A DNA stretch of 64,000 nt from Physcomitrium patens (GCF_000002425.4 NC_037269.1:449599-513598); one strand, 5' to 3'; positions 12,246 through 25,400 are shown, counted from the first letter of the stretch. Numbers and translations: made by a program. The notes: a model not told the origin generated them from the letters alone.

Positions 12246-12755
12246 AAATCTAAATACAAATGTAATTGTAATTCTAAATCTTAAATTCTAGTCATTTGAT
12301 TACACCTTCGTATCTTAACAAATTGAATATGTTGCAACTATGTTTTATAACATAAAGAAGGAAGAAAGAAGTGGAAGGAGGAAGAAGTGGGATGGTATTG
12401 AGTGAGAATGTGCTTCCACAGTTGGTGTATTGGAATTAGGTACTTATGGATGCTTCAAAATCAAAGCCAATGCAATACAACATCAAAAAGAAACTTCAAA
12501 TCTCTTTTTTCCAAAAAAAAACTCTTGTATTCATCTATATTATTGTCCATAAAATTTAAAAGTTTTCCTATTCTCAAATTGAAGGAGTAATCACATAGAT
12601 TAAATCATGGAAGTAAAACAAATCAATTGAAGAGTTAAGTGGGTCAATTTAACATCTCCTTTACTTTATAATAGATCAATTTCAAGATCCTTAGATGTGT
12701 AATAATAGATGAATTTTATTTTAAAACTACCTTAAAACAACAATATTCAAAGTGC

Positions 12756-12786
<31 letters not shown>

Positions 12787-13150
12787 TCAATGATTAGTTA
12801 GCTCTGAGTCTGTGTAAACCTAAATTTTTTTCATATCAAAGTTCAAAATTTTCAAGATAATTACTTGTATTTACCATGATTGTATTCATGACATAATAAG
12901 AATGACTGTAATGCTGAAATAGTTTCACACGTTTTCTATTTTAAAATAAATCTAATGGTTTTTGTATTTTTTTAAAAAAATTATCAAAAATAAATTATGA
13001 TTTGTTTATTTAACATGAAAATATAAAACTAGTACTTACCGTCACTATCACTATTAATGCAATCTTTTTTTTAAAATATTTTTTTTTCTGATTAATATGA
13101 TTACCAACACAGAATTCAAATTCTTAAATTTAACGATCTTATCACACTAA
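12246..13150. other. AT-rich stretch without recognisable genes
   Basis: No convincing coding frame. It contains an (AT)n run at 12761-12787. The 12402-12590 frame is short, with no motif I recognise. Confidence 0.5.
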
Positions 13151-13258
13151 AGATAAAACAAAAAAAAAAGAAAAAAAAAGAGAAAAAAAAGAAAAAAAGA
13201 TAAAAAGATAAAAGAAAAAAAGAAAAAAAGATAAAAGAAAAAAAAGAGAGGTGATGAA
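13151..13258. repeat. Purine-rich A/G low-complexity tract
   Basis: About 100 nt of almost only A and G on the plus strand, in AAAAAG and GATAAAA units. It lies about 1.4 kb upstream of the U-box start codon and marks the left border of the GC-rich island. Confidence 0.85.
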
Positions 13259-13329
13259 AACCATAATTATTACTGTTTCTATTTAAAATAACGAGATGTC
13301 TCCATGTAACAAACTTCACAGAAGAGAAG

Positions 13330-14670
13330 CAATTTCAAGTCCGATTTAAAGGGAGTTAAATGAGCAAGTCCGCATGGAAAAGGGGGCAAAAATCAAAGAG
13401 ACAGTTGCAGCCACACCCAATGGGCGACGAGGGACGTGTCCGCATCGCAGAGGGCGAGAGACGCAACACAGCAAGGAGAGGAGCGTCCGCACAAACGGAA
13501 CGGGGAACGAAGGACGGGGAACGGAGGAGAGTAAGGTGAACAAGGAGGAGGAAGACGGGGAGGGTGGGTAATTAATCAATTAATGGCAGCCCTCGTGGCG
13601 CGGGAGAGGCGCGGGGGGCCTTTCCTGGCCCCGAATGAGGGCCGAGGTGGGGGGGGGGGTCCGGAACGCGGGGCATTAGGAGGGAGAGGGGGCGCGGGGG
13701 GTGAAAGAGTGGATGAGTCCGGCTTGGGGTGGGGGCGTGGGTGCGCTTGGAGCTCGGCAGATTTCGGGGCCGCCTCCTCCTGGTCCTCCTCAGATCATGA
13801 GACTGACGATGTCCCCGTAGAGAGAGAGAGCGGTGGTCCCCGCCGCTGCTGCTGCTGGGTCGATGTTCGAATCCACCACCCTTTCATTCTTTCTTTCATT
13901 CTGTCTTCCGCTGTGGTGTTAGTTTGTCTGGTCGGAGCTTCGTAGCTGCTGCCCCACTTGACAGTGTAATTTCGGCAGGCAAGGGAAGGCAAGGGAAGGC
14001 AAGAGGGGATTGGAGTGGGATTTGGAGTGGGGGCATGAACCCTGCATACATACTTACCCTAGACTCTGTATTTCTCTGTCTCTCTTCGTTTCTTTCCCTA
14101 CCCTTTCCTCTTTTTTAGTCCTTCCTTTTGTGTTTTTTGGGGTGTACAATTGGAAATGATGCACCGAAGCTCCATCGCAAAATGTGATGTAGTGGCTTTG
14201 TAAAGTTTTGCAGTACAGGTCCTGGCTGGAGATTTTAGCAACTGTTTTGATACTGAGGGAGAGGGGGTGTGTGTAAGGATGGTTCGAAGTGTGTAGTGTG
14301 GGGCTTTCAGGCCCTGGGCTGCCAAAATGCGAAAAGGTGGTGGAGTGCATTTGGAGACCGTGTATAGACGAGGATTGTCGATTTGGGCGGGCAGTTGTGA
14401 TGTGGATATGACCTAGTATTTTTAGGTTCGATTCATGTTCGCGCCTGGTTTGAAAATTCGATAGGATTCGGCTGTTAGATATGGGCTTTTGGGAGTTTCA
14501 ATTGCAATATTGCTGCAGAAACCGAAATAATTTCCAGCATTGATGGTCTGAATATTGACCCAACAAGTTTTGGTTCTGTTTATCTTATTTTGTTTTATAT
14601 ATATATATATATATTTTTTTTTTGGGAGCAAAAATCTGTCTGTGAGGTTTGGCGAAGAAAGGGTGTCAAG
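13330..14670 (+). promoter_or_regulatory. GC-rich promoter and 5' untranslated region of the U-box gene
   Basis: Base composition rises sharply at about 13370 (runs of GGGGCG and CGAGG to about 13830), unlike the AT-rich repeats around it. It holds a short GA microsatellite (13818-13831), a tandem GGCAAGGGAA repeat (about 13976-14003) and an (AT)n-T10 run (14596-14623) just before the start codon. The frames at 13346-13579 (-) and 13583-13945 (+) are compositional: Pro/Ser- or Gly-rich with no domain. A leader intron is possible (GTAAGG at about 14271; pyrimidine-rich stretch before 14640) but unproven. I could not place the transcription start. Confidence 0.55.
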
Positions 14671-17600
14671 ATGGCGGACAGTCACCTGTCGCAAGTACAG
14701 CTGATTCAGTCCCTCATAGACGTGGTTAATACCATAGGTTTAAAAGGAGATTATATCAAAAGCCACAAGAAGGAGTGTGCTTTGCTGACCAGGAGAGTGA
14801 AGCTGCTGGCACCACTATTCGAAGAGCTGAGGGAGTCTCGTCAGAAGATGTCTTATAAAACTTGTACTGCTCTTCATGACTTAGAAGAAGCTCTGCAATC
14901 AGCGAACAAGTTGCTCCAAATGTGCCATGATGGAAGCAAGCTATACCTGGTCATTTCATCGCACTCTGGAATCTCCCCTCTATAATTCTAGAACCTATGG
15001 CCACTTTTCACCTTAGCGCCTTATTTGAAGCGCTCTCTCTTTCTCTCTTACTCTCTCTCTTGTTTGTTTAAACAGCGTCGATGAAGTTTTTAGGTCTAAC
15101 GAAGAATATTCGTGTACTTCTTTATTTATTTATTGGGAATTTATCATAATAACAATGATGATGATTTCTACTTGTTAGTTAGGAGTTCCTATGCTGTGCG
15201 CAGTGGCGTAGATTTGTTATTCAAGAACTGACGTTGACATGGTTTTTCTAGGTCTTGGAGAGACAAGCTGCCGCAGAGCAATTTGATAAAGTGAATGCCG
15301 ACCTGGAGTGTGCACTGGATGCACTTCCATACGATCAGTTTGCTTCAGATGAAGTTAAAGAACAGGTATGATTGGAACGGACTCAGAATTATCCTCGTGT
15401 CATAGGGACAATTCAACTCTTATGTTGTTCTGCTCTCTACGTTTGTTTTTACAATCACGTTGACTGGTATGCATTTTCATTGAATGCTAGGAGATGAATG
15501 GATTGAACCTTCCGTGATTCCCTGCTTCCAGCGGACACGCAAAAGAGGTTTGCATTTTGGTTGTATACATCATCAGTTCATTAGAAAAATATTATCTTAC
15601 GCTGAGTAGGAGAATATGGTACCAGGGTCTTTCTCTGTGTGAGTATTGATCACAATTCTAGTCAACATGCTGCTTTAGCACTGCTTCGGCTGTTAATTCG
15701 GCTCTCTTACTGTACAGGTTGACCTTGTTCGAAGCCAGCTCAAACGTGCTAAAGGGAGGGTAGATAACCACGATTCACAAATCCATTCAAGTTTGGTTGC
15801 AGTCCTACATGAGAAGGAGGATAGTTCAGCTGGATTTGAAGAACTTCAGATGTTAGCGGAGAAACTTGAACTGCGAACTCCTGCTGCCATTAGACAAGAG
15901 AATCAAGCATTGCAGGAGATGATGCTTGAGAAACAGAACCTTGGTGACGATAATCATGAGCAGGAAATGTGCTTTCAACAGTTGTTCACTGTTTTGCGAA
16001 AGCTGACGAGTATCTTACCACCAGAAGAATCAGATGAGGACACTCCTGAGTTAGACAGGGTAAACATTGCAGCTGGAGTTTACGTATCAAAGGCTACGAA
16101 GCACCACGCAGAGATCCGAGCAGGGTTAGGTATTGAGGGACGGGGTTCGCAGATATCAGATGTCGAAAGCGCGGGCGCTGAGAAAGCGAAGATGCAAGTA
16201 GTACCCGACGATTTCAAGTGCCCGATTTCGTTGGACTTAATGAAAGATCCTGTAATTGTTGCAACTGGGCAGGTTGGTTGGCTCGATCATATTTGACCGT
16301 TTTTTACACAGTCTCTGCAGTTCGTCCCGGCAGTATTGCCTGCACAATCAGAGAGTGTACACGTGTCTCCATGATTGAAACAGAGCTTTCCTTCAATTGG
16401 AAGGCTACAGTCCATTTTTGTTTAACAGAACAGAGACAATAATGTTCTTGGCTGTGAACAGGTTGGAGTTTTCGAAACTGAACGTTTTGTGTTTCTGCTT
16501 ACAGACCTATGAACGTGCATGTATACAAAGATGGCTGGATAGTGGTCACAAGACTTGCCCAAAGACAGGTGTTCTCCTAACTCACTTGGGGCTGACCCCC
16601 AATTACAGTCTTCGTAGTGTTATTGCCCAATGGTGTGAATCTGTTGGCATGGAAGTTCCCAATCAGGTCAGTAGCAAACCGAAACCATCTAAACTATTAG
16701 AATATTCTTCTGGCGAGCGTGCCACTGTTGAACATCTTCTTCTAAAACTCAGAAGCGGCCAAGCTGACATGCAGCGGGCCGCAGCTGGAGAGCTTCGGTT
16801 ATTGGCAAAGAGGAATGTTGAGAACAGAGTCTGTATTGCTGAAGCGGGGGCTATACCTTTGTTAATCGGCCTCCTCTCGACTGAAGATCTGAAAACCCAG
16901 GAGCATGCAGTGACTGCTTTGCTAAACCTGTCCATCAATGATGCTAACAAAGGAATCATTGTAAATGCCGGAGCTATCAAGCCAATTGTGGAAGTTCTTA
17001 AGAACGGAAGCAAGGAGGCCCGAGAGAATGCTGCAGCTACTTTATTTTCTCTTTCAGTGGTGGACGAAAACAAGGTAACTATCGGAAGCCTTGGGGCCAT
17101 TCCTGCTCTTGTTGATCTATTGAAGGATGGAACCGCACGGGGGAAAAAAGACGCCGCTACTGCTTTATTTAATCTGTCAATATACCAGGGGAACAAAGCT
17201 CGCGCAGTAAGGGCTGGTGTAGTTCCACCTCTCATGGACTTGTTGAGAGATCCTAGTGCCGGTGAGCCCTCTTTACCGCATCGGGTGCTGCGTTCGTAAT
17301 TCCTGTATTTTGTTGACGTAATAGTCCGATGATATCAGTAGAATGCCTTAAAGCGGGGCTTGAATGGCGCATCTGACATTGGACAGCGTATCAAATGGTT
17401 TGTATCATTAGTTTTGAGTAACATCAGTATGGGACGTCCACGTCAGATTGTTTTCTTTCTCCTTGTTTTGCTGTGAGCTGACCAGGACGAACACTATTTT
17501 CAGGTATGGTAGACGAAGCCCTTGCTATTCTTGCCATTCTAGCCACTCATCCGGATGGTCGCTTGGCCATTGGGCAAGCTTCAGCTTTACCTATACTTGT

Positions 17601-17844
17601 GGACCTCATAAAATCAGGCTCTCCTCGAAATAAGGAAAATGCTGTAGCAATAACTGTTAACTTGGCCACCCATGACCCCGTGCATCTGGTGACAACTTAC
17701 AAGTTGGGAGCTCAAGATCCATTACGTTCTCTTGTAAATGATGGAACTCCGCGTGCAAAGAGAAAAGCTGCCCAACTTCTTGAGAACATGCGGAAGCAGT
17801 TGGAATCCACCCAGCCGTTTACAGGCTCAGAATGTTGTACGTAG
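14671..17844 (+). CDS. PUB13-like: Plant U-box/ARM-repeat E3 ubiquitin ligase (PUB13/PUB14/SPL11 class), five coding exons
   Basis: Exons 14671-14949, 15252-15365, 15718-16272, 16505-17261 and 17504-17844 join in frame to 681 codons plus TAG. The first ATG (MADSHLSQ) follows in-frame stops. Residues ~10-290 form the U-box N-terminal domain ([18 protein letters not shown]). The U-box is ~294-367 ([20 protein letters not shown], then [19 protein letters not shown]), the E2-docking fold, split by intron 3 after Gly-Gln. Armadillo repeats fill ~388-675 ([47 protein letters not shown]). Length and order match Arabidopsis PUB13/14 and rice SPL11, which ubiquitinate substrates in immunity, cell death and flowering; the substrate here is unknown. 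Introns 2-5 sites are ordinary GT-AG; exon 1 ends at a weak GTCATT donor. No frame damage, so probably functional. Confidence 0.93.
14950..15251 (+). other. Intron 1 of the U-box gene (weak donor)
   Basis: The donor GTCATT is poor, but the join is required: Leu-93 (CTG) continues with GTC TTG GAG AGA in exon 2, which restores the KLYLVLER segment typical of the family. The acceptor TTTTCTAG is good. Reading through the donor meets a stop at 14983. Confidence 0.8.
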
Positions 17845-18555
17845 CGTGGTTTTAATTATAGTTCTAGTTCATATCATTTTACGAACAAGTCGAAAATCTT
17901 TTGCCTATCATAGCGTGAGCAGCGGAGATCCATGCTCGAGTGTAAAATGAGTAATCGACTCATGCGGGAAGGAGCTGCTATCTTGTACTCTTGTGGAAGC
18001 CCAGAAGGAATCACCACATCAAGGTATTAGGCTATACTAGGAGGTGACGTGTGCTGCACCAGGAAGTGGGTGTCAATGGTTTCGATTGGGGACTCTTTTG
18101 CGACGCTGTTGTTTTGCGGCTGACATATAACTCCTAAAACTTTAACTGTTTTTTATGAATTTGGAAGTGCTGCAATATGTGGTTTTCACAACTTTTTTGA
18201 GGCTTTGCCCAAGGGTTTCTGTTTGACTTGTGACGAGTGGCTGGATACAAAAATCTACTACACGTTTTCAATCAAGTATGAGGAACAACTTTGCCGATTT
18301 ACCGAGAATCCTAAATCTGTTATTAACGTACGAAATTGGATTCTACTCCTGCCTGGACTCACTTTGGGCACTTCCGCTTTGTATTCATGGTCTTCGGAGC
18401 AAGGTCCAACTGCCTAAATTTCACAGTTACCTGCTGCATTCAAGCCAGGCTGGCAATTTTCTCGATATGGGAAAGCACCCTCATAGAAAACGTGTTGACT
18501 ATTTCGGATGCCTGCAGGTAGTCCTTAGGCTTAAGGGTCTATGCAATCAAATCTA
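17845..18555 (+). other. 3' flank/3' UTR of the U-box gene
   Basis: The DNA keeps gene-island composition up to about 18550, where AT-rich transposon debris begins. No canonical AATAAA was found near the stop. The short frames here (18205-18417, 18230-18556) have no recognisable features and are probably untranslated. Confidence 0.45.
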
Positions 18556-18559
18556 GAGT

Positions 18560-18800
18560 GAACATTTCTCAAAACACTTCCTTGAAGACTTCCTGAAGCT
18601 TATCCCATGTTGCACTATTCTCAAGTGCCTACAAGTTGAGATATGATTCCCAATTTATAAGTCTTGTGAAGGATAGATAGGTGCTCTCATGTAGAATCAT
18701 ATGTTGTTTCTTTACCTACTCGAGAAGGTTCACAACAATTTTAAATGCTTGGTATACAGAATATTTAAGATTCTGGATCCACCCATTTCAATTAATTTAA
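18560..18800 (-). pseudogene. Possible gag fragment of an unassigned retroelement
   Basis: One minus-strand frame reads with only three stops and includes LINWESYLNL and ENSATWDKLQEVFKEVF, which resembles the W-x-x-L-x-x-x-F part of plant retrotransposon gag domains. Similarity is judged by eye only and could be spurious. Confidence 0.25.
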
Positions 18801-19109
18801 CTTTTAGCAAAATGATAACAATTAGAAAGTTGAATTTGTAACGCATATCAGTTGAATGCTGCTAGCCTCAATCCCATGTTTTTGAACACCTTTAAATGAG
18901 TAAGTAGTAAATTTGATACTCAAATAAAGTGACTTCAAAATTTTAATACATTCTTGTATTTATTTTGATTTAATTGATATAGTCTATAAACATATTTTAA
19001 ACATATATATAATACTAAATATGTTTTGTAATTAAACATATTAAAAACCTCCTCCAAGCTCTAAACCAATTTTTTGATTTGTTAATTTTACTTTTTAAAA
19101 TTTTTATGG

Positions 19110-19117
19110 ATATACAA

Positions 19118-19158
<41 letters not shown>

Positions 19159-19215
19159 TATATAAATATATACAAATATACATATAAAAATATACATATA
19201 TATATATATATATAT
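19110..19215. repeat. Compound (AT)n microsatellite
   Basis: About 100 nt of AT units interrupted by AAAT and ACAA steps. Confidence 0.9.
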
Positions 19216-21029
19216 TCCAAATTAATTAGAAAAAAATCAAGCTTTATAAGATGTAATAAAAGAAATGAATCAAGTATGATATATATAATCTTAAAGTCTA
19301 TGTATTATAAAATTGAAATTTCCAAAATTTAAGGTCTAATGCTCATTTGCAAGGTCGTAATTATCCTAATTAAGGTTGAAAAAATCAACTAAGACAAGGA
19401 CAAGAGGTGCACCACTTTTGCGGAAAAAGCCATTCACAGGGTAGTTGCTGGATAGAAAATAGTGTAGTACATAGAAATTATGGAAGAAACCATTTTTTAG
19501 ACTTGTGTAGACAATCTGACTAGATAGTTCCTTTAAAGTTTCTATAAAGAAATTATCAACAATAAGCCCAAGACCATTTGAAGGAGGCAAGAATCTCAAA
19601 TTTGAATAATAGCTTAGAACCTTCCAACCTATTTTATGATTAATATAATAATTATCAAATCCAATACCTTTCTTTAGATTTAAATATACAACAAGGATTT
19701 ATTTCATTAAATGGTGGTAAATCTCAATATGGCAAACAAAATGAAGGAAAAAATCTATAAGATGTAAGGTATTTAAAAATATCATCTGATGAATAAGATT
19801 CTCAAACTATTAGAGATTAGTTTTCATCTTTTCAAACAAATTATATCTCCCATAAAGAAGTTCCTAGTAAGGTTAAAGAACCTCATAATATGCCAACCTT
19901 AGTAGTTATAACAAGGTTTAGATATATTAATCCTTCCCTTCCTACTTTAGTAGAGAATGAGAATAGCTTAGAGGATTTTCTTCACTTCTTTGATCTAAAC
20001 AAAGCAACACAAAAAGACATGATCAAAGATTTTAACTTTAATTTTCTTGTACAATTTAAATAAACTTTAGTAGTCTTATGGCTGAAAATGATATGGCTAT
20101 TTATCCACAAATACCAAATGATTAGTATAGAGAATCTATAGAGTAACCTTATATACATGACCTTAATTACAAATTGATGGATGTGACTTTAAAAAAATAA
20201 AGATTTAAAATTCATTAAGATGGAATTCTAATTAATCAAGGCTATACAAAGAAGAAGAAAAATTACCTTTGACAAACAACACAAGGTTAGAACACTTAAG
20301 CATGCCATGCTTGTCTTTTTACAAGATGCTAAGAGAATAGATATTCCAAGCAATTTTGATGCCATATAGATGGAATTATATCTAGTCAAAAAAGTCTTCC
20401 CAAATAATTCACTTTGGTTGCAAATTCTCAATAGAGAAGATTTTTTTATTAAAACTTCAAGAAATAGATGTAAAGAATATAGAGTGTGATTTTTATCATA
20501 TACATGATCAAATGGCTAACCTTTAAAATCACTCTTATTCAATTCCTTAAATGGTGAATCATCAAAATTGGGTAGAATTTAGGGAACTAAAACTCTGAAA
20601 TTTAAGAAAAATAAATGATATATTCATTTACCTTATCTTCTATTTAATTTAATTCTTTAAAAAAGTCCCACATATTTTAAGCAAACAAGAAGAATATTTG
20701 ATTAAACTTTTAAAGGAAAAAAAAATGATAGATGTTAGAAAGTAGTTATTAAGTTTTGTTTAGTTATTCAAAGTTTATAGAATTTTTGATCAAGTGAAAT
20801 TTTTTTAATGAAGTGTCTCGAGTTTGAATTCAATTAAAAAAAATAAGCTATTTCAATAACCTAGTATTAATGTAAGAAAGGCCAACAATAAACAATTAAA
20901 GGATATGTAAGCCTTGTAAGGTTGATGGCATGTTCTTCTTAGATTGGAGAAGTTTCTAAAGTATTAATTTTTTAATTGTTTTAAAATATTTTTTTATCTT
21001 TAAAAGTCTTAGTAAAAATATATTTTAAG

Positions 21030-21031
<2 letters not shown>

Positions 21032-21061
<30 letters not shown>
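21032..21061. repeat. Poly-T run (30 T)
   Basis: Uninterrupted T run in the F3 non-coding region. A shorter T run occurs in the matching place of copy 3 in the opposite orientation (37278-37296 on the plus strand). Confidence 0.9.
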
Positions 21062-21244
21062 CTCCTTAGGTAGTCATTTAGATCAATCTAACATAATTGA
21101 AATATTAAGTAGTAATAGCTCATTCATTTTGATCTTATAAAAATTGATAGCTTTTGTAGCCATGTTACTTTTCAAGTAGCAAATTTCACACAATTAATTC
21201 TAAACTCTTTTCTTTTGCAAGTCGTCCCAGATAATCGCTATGTT

Positions 21245-22490
21245 TGAGTCATCAAATTGACTCACTAATTATTTTAGGACAAATTTTTTTATTTAAAGTG
21301 CTTAAAGTCATAATATGTAGTGAGTAGTGTAGAAATCCTTAGACAAATAGAAAATTAGAATGTTATAGAAATAGAGTTTTAGTAAGTCTTTATAGTAATT
21401 ATCTTAATTGATTTAGTACTTTTACTTATTATTGAATATTAAGGATTATTTATTTAGATAAATACTTATATTGGCCTTATATTTATATTTATTACTTATA
21501 AAAAACCTATAAATATTAGTTAGTAGTTAGAAGAAGCATGAAAAACAACCTCATGTCTTTTTAGTTACGTATATAAGAAATTGAATTTATAATTTATTTA
21601 AATTAATTTTTTATTATAAAAAAATCACAAAATTAGAAAAATATAGATTTAAATTTATACTAATATTATAAAAATATTATAATAATTTTTATAATTTATT
21701 TAGAATTTACTTAAAATATTTTAGGAATTTTTAGAGTAATTTTTAAGACTTTGATAAAAATAAATTTTACTACCTTGGGAGCCATTATAAAAAAATGAAG
21801 CAAGATTTGAAGGCCTTATAAAGTTCCTAGGCTTATTGGATGTTTTTAAATACCATGATAAAGTAAAAAAATGCAAAAATATTAGTTTTACTAGTAAGAA
21901 ATAAGAGGATCAGCAGCTAGTCTAGTCCTTGTGGAAAGAGAGGTGCATACATTCCATATAGGTTGTAGCACCTTGGAAATAGGTAGGAAGATAAGACTAA
22001 GGCCTTGTGGCCTCTTTTAACAACCTTTATATACTACTTATGAGCCTTTGTGAGACTCAAACTCTTGTTCTTTTAAACAAATTATCTTTGAGGTAAAAAT
22101 TACTCACTTAATTTTTTTATTACTTGCCTTCTATCTTTAACCTATCATAACTTATTCATAATAACTTAGATTTATATGTTATTTATATCATTAGAAAGAT
22201 AATTAGATTATTATTATTATTATTATTATTATTATTTTTATTATTTATTTTTTATTAGATAAAAATTTAATAAAAATATTGTGACTAGTTTTATAATGTA
22301 CAATTATTTGATTGCACTTGCTCTACTTGTTTTGCATTATACTTCTTTTGTTCTTGTTCTTACTACTTCTACTTCACACCACCAATTATAAGCAACACTT
22401 AATTGAGGCCATCTTAAAATTGGAGTTGAGAGATAAAATTTTCCTTCTTAGATTTACTCAAGTAAGATTTATAAGCACACTTCTATTAGA
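21245..22490 (+). repeat. F3 terminal repeat, copy 2 (3' LTR position)
   Basis: It matches copies 1, 3 and 4. It starts at TGAGTCATCAAATTGACTCA and includes the (TTA)n run at 22205-22245, absent from the other copies. It is downstream of the F3 pol C-terminus, which fits a 3' LTR. Confidence 0.65.
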
Positions 22491-22599
22491 AAGTGCTCTC
22501 TCTTGATTTGCACCTTTGATGAAAAAATATTTGTGACTATTCTATGATTTGAATCCATTCTTGAAAGTATTCACAACTACATTTGAAAAAAGTGATTGA

Positions 22600-23109
22600 A
22601 AAATAATAGTAGAAATCAAGCTTATATTATTATAATAAAGATTATATTCAGCCATGACATATGTTGCTGAATTCCAAAATCTTGCTTATAACATGGATTG
22701 GAATGACAAAGTATTTATCAAGCAATTTTGATATGAATTAAAAGATAATGCCAAAGATTTATTATTGACAATAGCAAGAGCAGATTCATTAGAGCAATTT
22801 ATTACTCAAGCCATTGTATGTGACAATTAATTCTTTGAAAGATGCTAGGAAGAAAGATTTAATTAGAGAAGTATAAGTCAAGCCATAGCGACACCTTCTA
22901 AGTTTTTAGAAGCTTACTTTTTTGAATGAAAGCCTATGTAAATTGACACAATACGATTCAAACCTCTTATTGAATAAAAAAAAGACTCATTGTTATTAAG
23001 AAGATTTATAATTATATTATCAAAAATCCAAGCACATTGCTCAACTTTATCCAAAGATGCAATACAATCACAAAATTAAGAGTATGGTTGCCAACGAGGA
23101 CAATATATC

Positions 23110-23140
<31 letters not shown>

Positions 23141-25400
23141 AGCTACAATAGAAATCATGCAATTGAAATCTTGCATAACATCTAATAAAGATTATATTCT
23201 CTCCTTAGATCCTTTAATTTGTTTTTCAATAGAAGTTTATTTAGGATCAAAAAATCACAAAATCTTAACTTTGTTAGATTCAAGAGCCTCAACCTATTTT
23301 ATAGACAAAGACTTTGTCAAAAAGAAAGAAATATTCTTAGTCAAGAAAACTAAATCCATACATGTAGAAGTCATAGATGGTCATTTTTTCTCTTTTAAAA
23401 AAATTATCTATAAGATTTTTCTTTTAGATGTATAAATTAAAGATCAAAATAGTGTAATAATATTTAATGTGATAAGATCTCCATCCAATCTAGTTATTTT
23501 AGGATTATTGTGATTAAAAAAATATAATTCTCAAATAGATTGGATTTCTTATAACCTTAATTTTTCTTATAGTTTGAATCAAAATTATATTAGTCAAATA
23601 GAAATATATAAACTTAGTACATCCAAATCCTTATTAATACATGTAAAAGCTTTCATTACTACAACAAAAGAAGGATCATCTTTTATTATATATGTCACAC
23701 CTATTTCTAATAGTAAAAAGATGTCAAGTATTAATCCTAGGTAGCATTAAGATATCTAAGATGTTTTTGAAAAAAAAATATAAATATTTTTCTAAAACAT
23801 CAATTTTATGATTATTTAATTGATTTCCAAGAAAGAGCTCAAGCACCATTTGAATCAATCTACAACTTATTGCAAAATGAGTTGGTTGTGCTAAAAGAAT
23901 ACATTGATAAGAACTTGGCTAAAAACTTCATACACCATCCAAAATCTACAACATGAGCTCCTATCTTATTTATGAAGAAAAATGATGGATCTTTGTGAAT
24001 ATGCAGAGATTATTTAGGACTTGATAAAATGACCATCAATGATATGAATCTCCTATCTCTAATTTCAAGACTTCTTTACCAACTCAATTAAGCAAAGATC
24101 TATACAAAAATAGATCTACAAAGAATATATAATCCAGTCCACATCAAAAAAGGAGATGAATAGAAGACTACTTTTCAAACTAGGTATGAACATTTTCAAT
24201 ATAATATCATGCTTTTTAGACTCACAAATGCACCAATTGCTTTTGAACATCTCATGAATGATTTTTTTGTGATTTCTTTGATGATTTTATTACTTGTTAT
24301 TTAGACAACATTTTAATCTATTTTAAGAATATAAAAAAAATATAAACTTCATGTTTGTTATGTATTATAAAAACTTAAAAATACAAGATTTTATGCCAAG
24401 ATAGAAAAGTATGTATTTTATACTACTCAAGTTGATTTTTTATAATACATCATTTCCAAAAAATAGCTAATAATGGATCTTAAAAAGATCCAGACTATCA
24501 TGGATTAGAAGATTTCAAAAAAAGTCAGAGATGTGTAATATTTTTTGAAATTTTGCTAATTATTATCAAATTTTGATCAAAAACTTTTCTCAAATTGTAG
24601 CGCTTCTTATATGTTTGACATGTAAAGATAACCTTGAGTAGAATAAAGAAGTTGAAATATCTTTTGAAGCCTTAAAGTCAACATTTATTTTTGCACCAAT
24701 TTTATATTGTATCAATTTTTTCAAAGCATTCTTCATGGAAACATATGCATTAGATTTTGCTATAGGTGATGTTTTGTCACAAATTAGAATAGATGACAAT
24801 CTTCACCTGGTAGCTTTTCATTCCAAGAACTTTTCAACAACCAAGATTAATTATAAGATTTATAAAAAAAAAGCTTTTTATAATCATAAATTTTTTTCAA
24901 GAATGGCATCATTATTTTAAAAAAAATCTACTTTAATTATTGTATATATAGATCACACGTACCTCAAGTACTTCATGTTAATACATGTTTTGAATTGTTA
25001 CCAAGTTTGTTGAAGCATGTCTTTATTAAAATTTGATTTTAAGATCACTTATGAATCTAAAAAATAATAAAATGTATTAAATGCTCTTTTTAGACATTCT
25101 TATCTTATGAAAAAATTAATAAATATAAATTTTGATTAATAAAGAATAATTTTCTTGAAATTGGAGTATTTTTATCTTCAAGCAATAAAATCAACATTGA
25201 CTTTTGATTCAACCTTTGTCAAGAAAATTCAATTAATTATGTCTTCTAATCTTCTTATTTATGATATCAAAAATATATTTTTTTTAAATTTCACAATACT
25301 TCTAAGTTTGAGTTCAAAAATAATCTATTCTATTTTGAAGGACAATTATGTATTTTAAAAAAAAAAAACACAATTATGTATTCTTCAAATTTGTTACCAC
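22600..25400 (+). pseudogene. F1b gag-pol remnant, copy H
   Basis: Plus-strand order as in F1: gag core (22650-22900); gag end with a decayed zinc knuckle, interrupted by a poly-A run (23110-23137); protease (LLDSRASTYFIDKDF, about 23271-23316, with the active-site Gly changed to Arg); VEVIDGHFFSF (about 23365); RT (23840-24600) with YLDN instead of the catalytic YLDD (about 24298); RNase H (about 24735, ALDFAIGDVLSQIRIDD); and the start of the integrase region (25155-25390). Frames carry many stops. It ends within integrase, where it meets the oppositely oriented copy G. Confidence 0.75.
23110..23137. repeat. Poly-A run (28 A)
   Basis: Interrupts the gag/protease region of copy H, where the related copies have no such run. 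Confidence 0.9.

Larger units (their letters stand above)
19366..22490 (+). mobile_element. F3 gypsy-like element, copy 2, internally deleted
   Basis: In order: a gag zinc-knuckle region (19405-19500; HHFCGKSHSQGSC, then HRNYGRN, the counterpart of CRNCGRNDPMD in copy 3); a gag linker (about 19885-20035; VVITRFRYINPSLPT, EDFLHFFDLN); then directly a pol C-terminus (about 20085-20490; ITFDKQHKVRTL, PNNSLWLQIL, RNRCKEYRV); then about 750 nt of non-coding DNA and the terminal repeat. Protease, RT, RNase H and integrase core are absent between linker and C-terminus. Stops are numerous. Confidence 0.65.

Noticed and set aside
13346-13945. Open frames on both strands in the GC-rich block (77 and 120 codons)
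   Set aside because: They are long only because GC-rich DNA has few stops; they are Pro/Ser- or Gly/Arg-rich with no domain, and lie in the U-box promoter region.
14590-14670. Longer N-terminus for the U-box protein starting at 14590
   Set aside because: That frame begins with TTG and translates the AT microsatellite into a Tyr/Ile/Phe run. The first ATG is at 14671 and gives the family N-terminus.
16663-17235. 190-codon antisense frame opposite the ARM repeats
   Set aside because: Shadow of the strong codon pattern of the sense exon; no recognisable motif.
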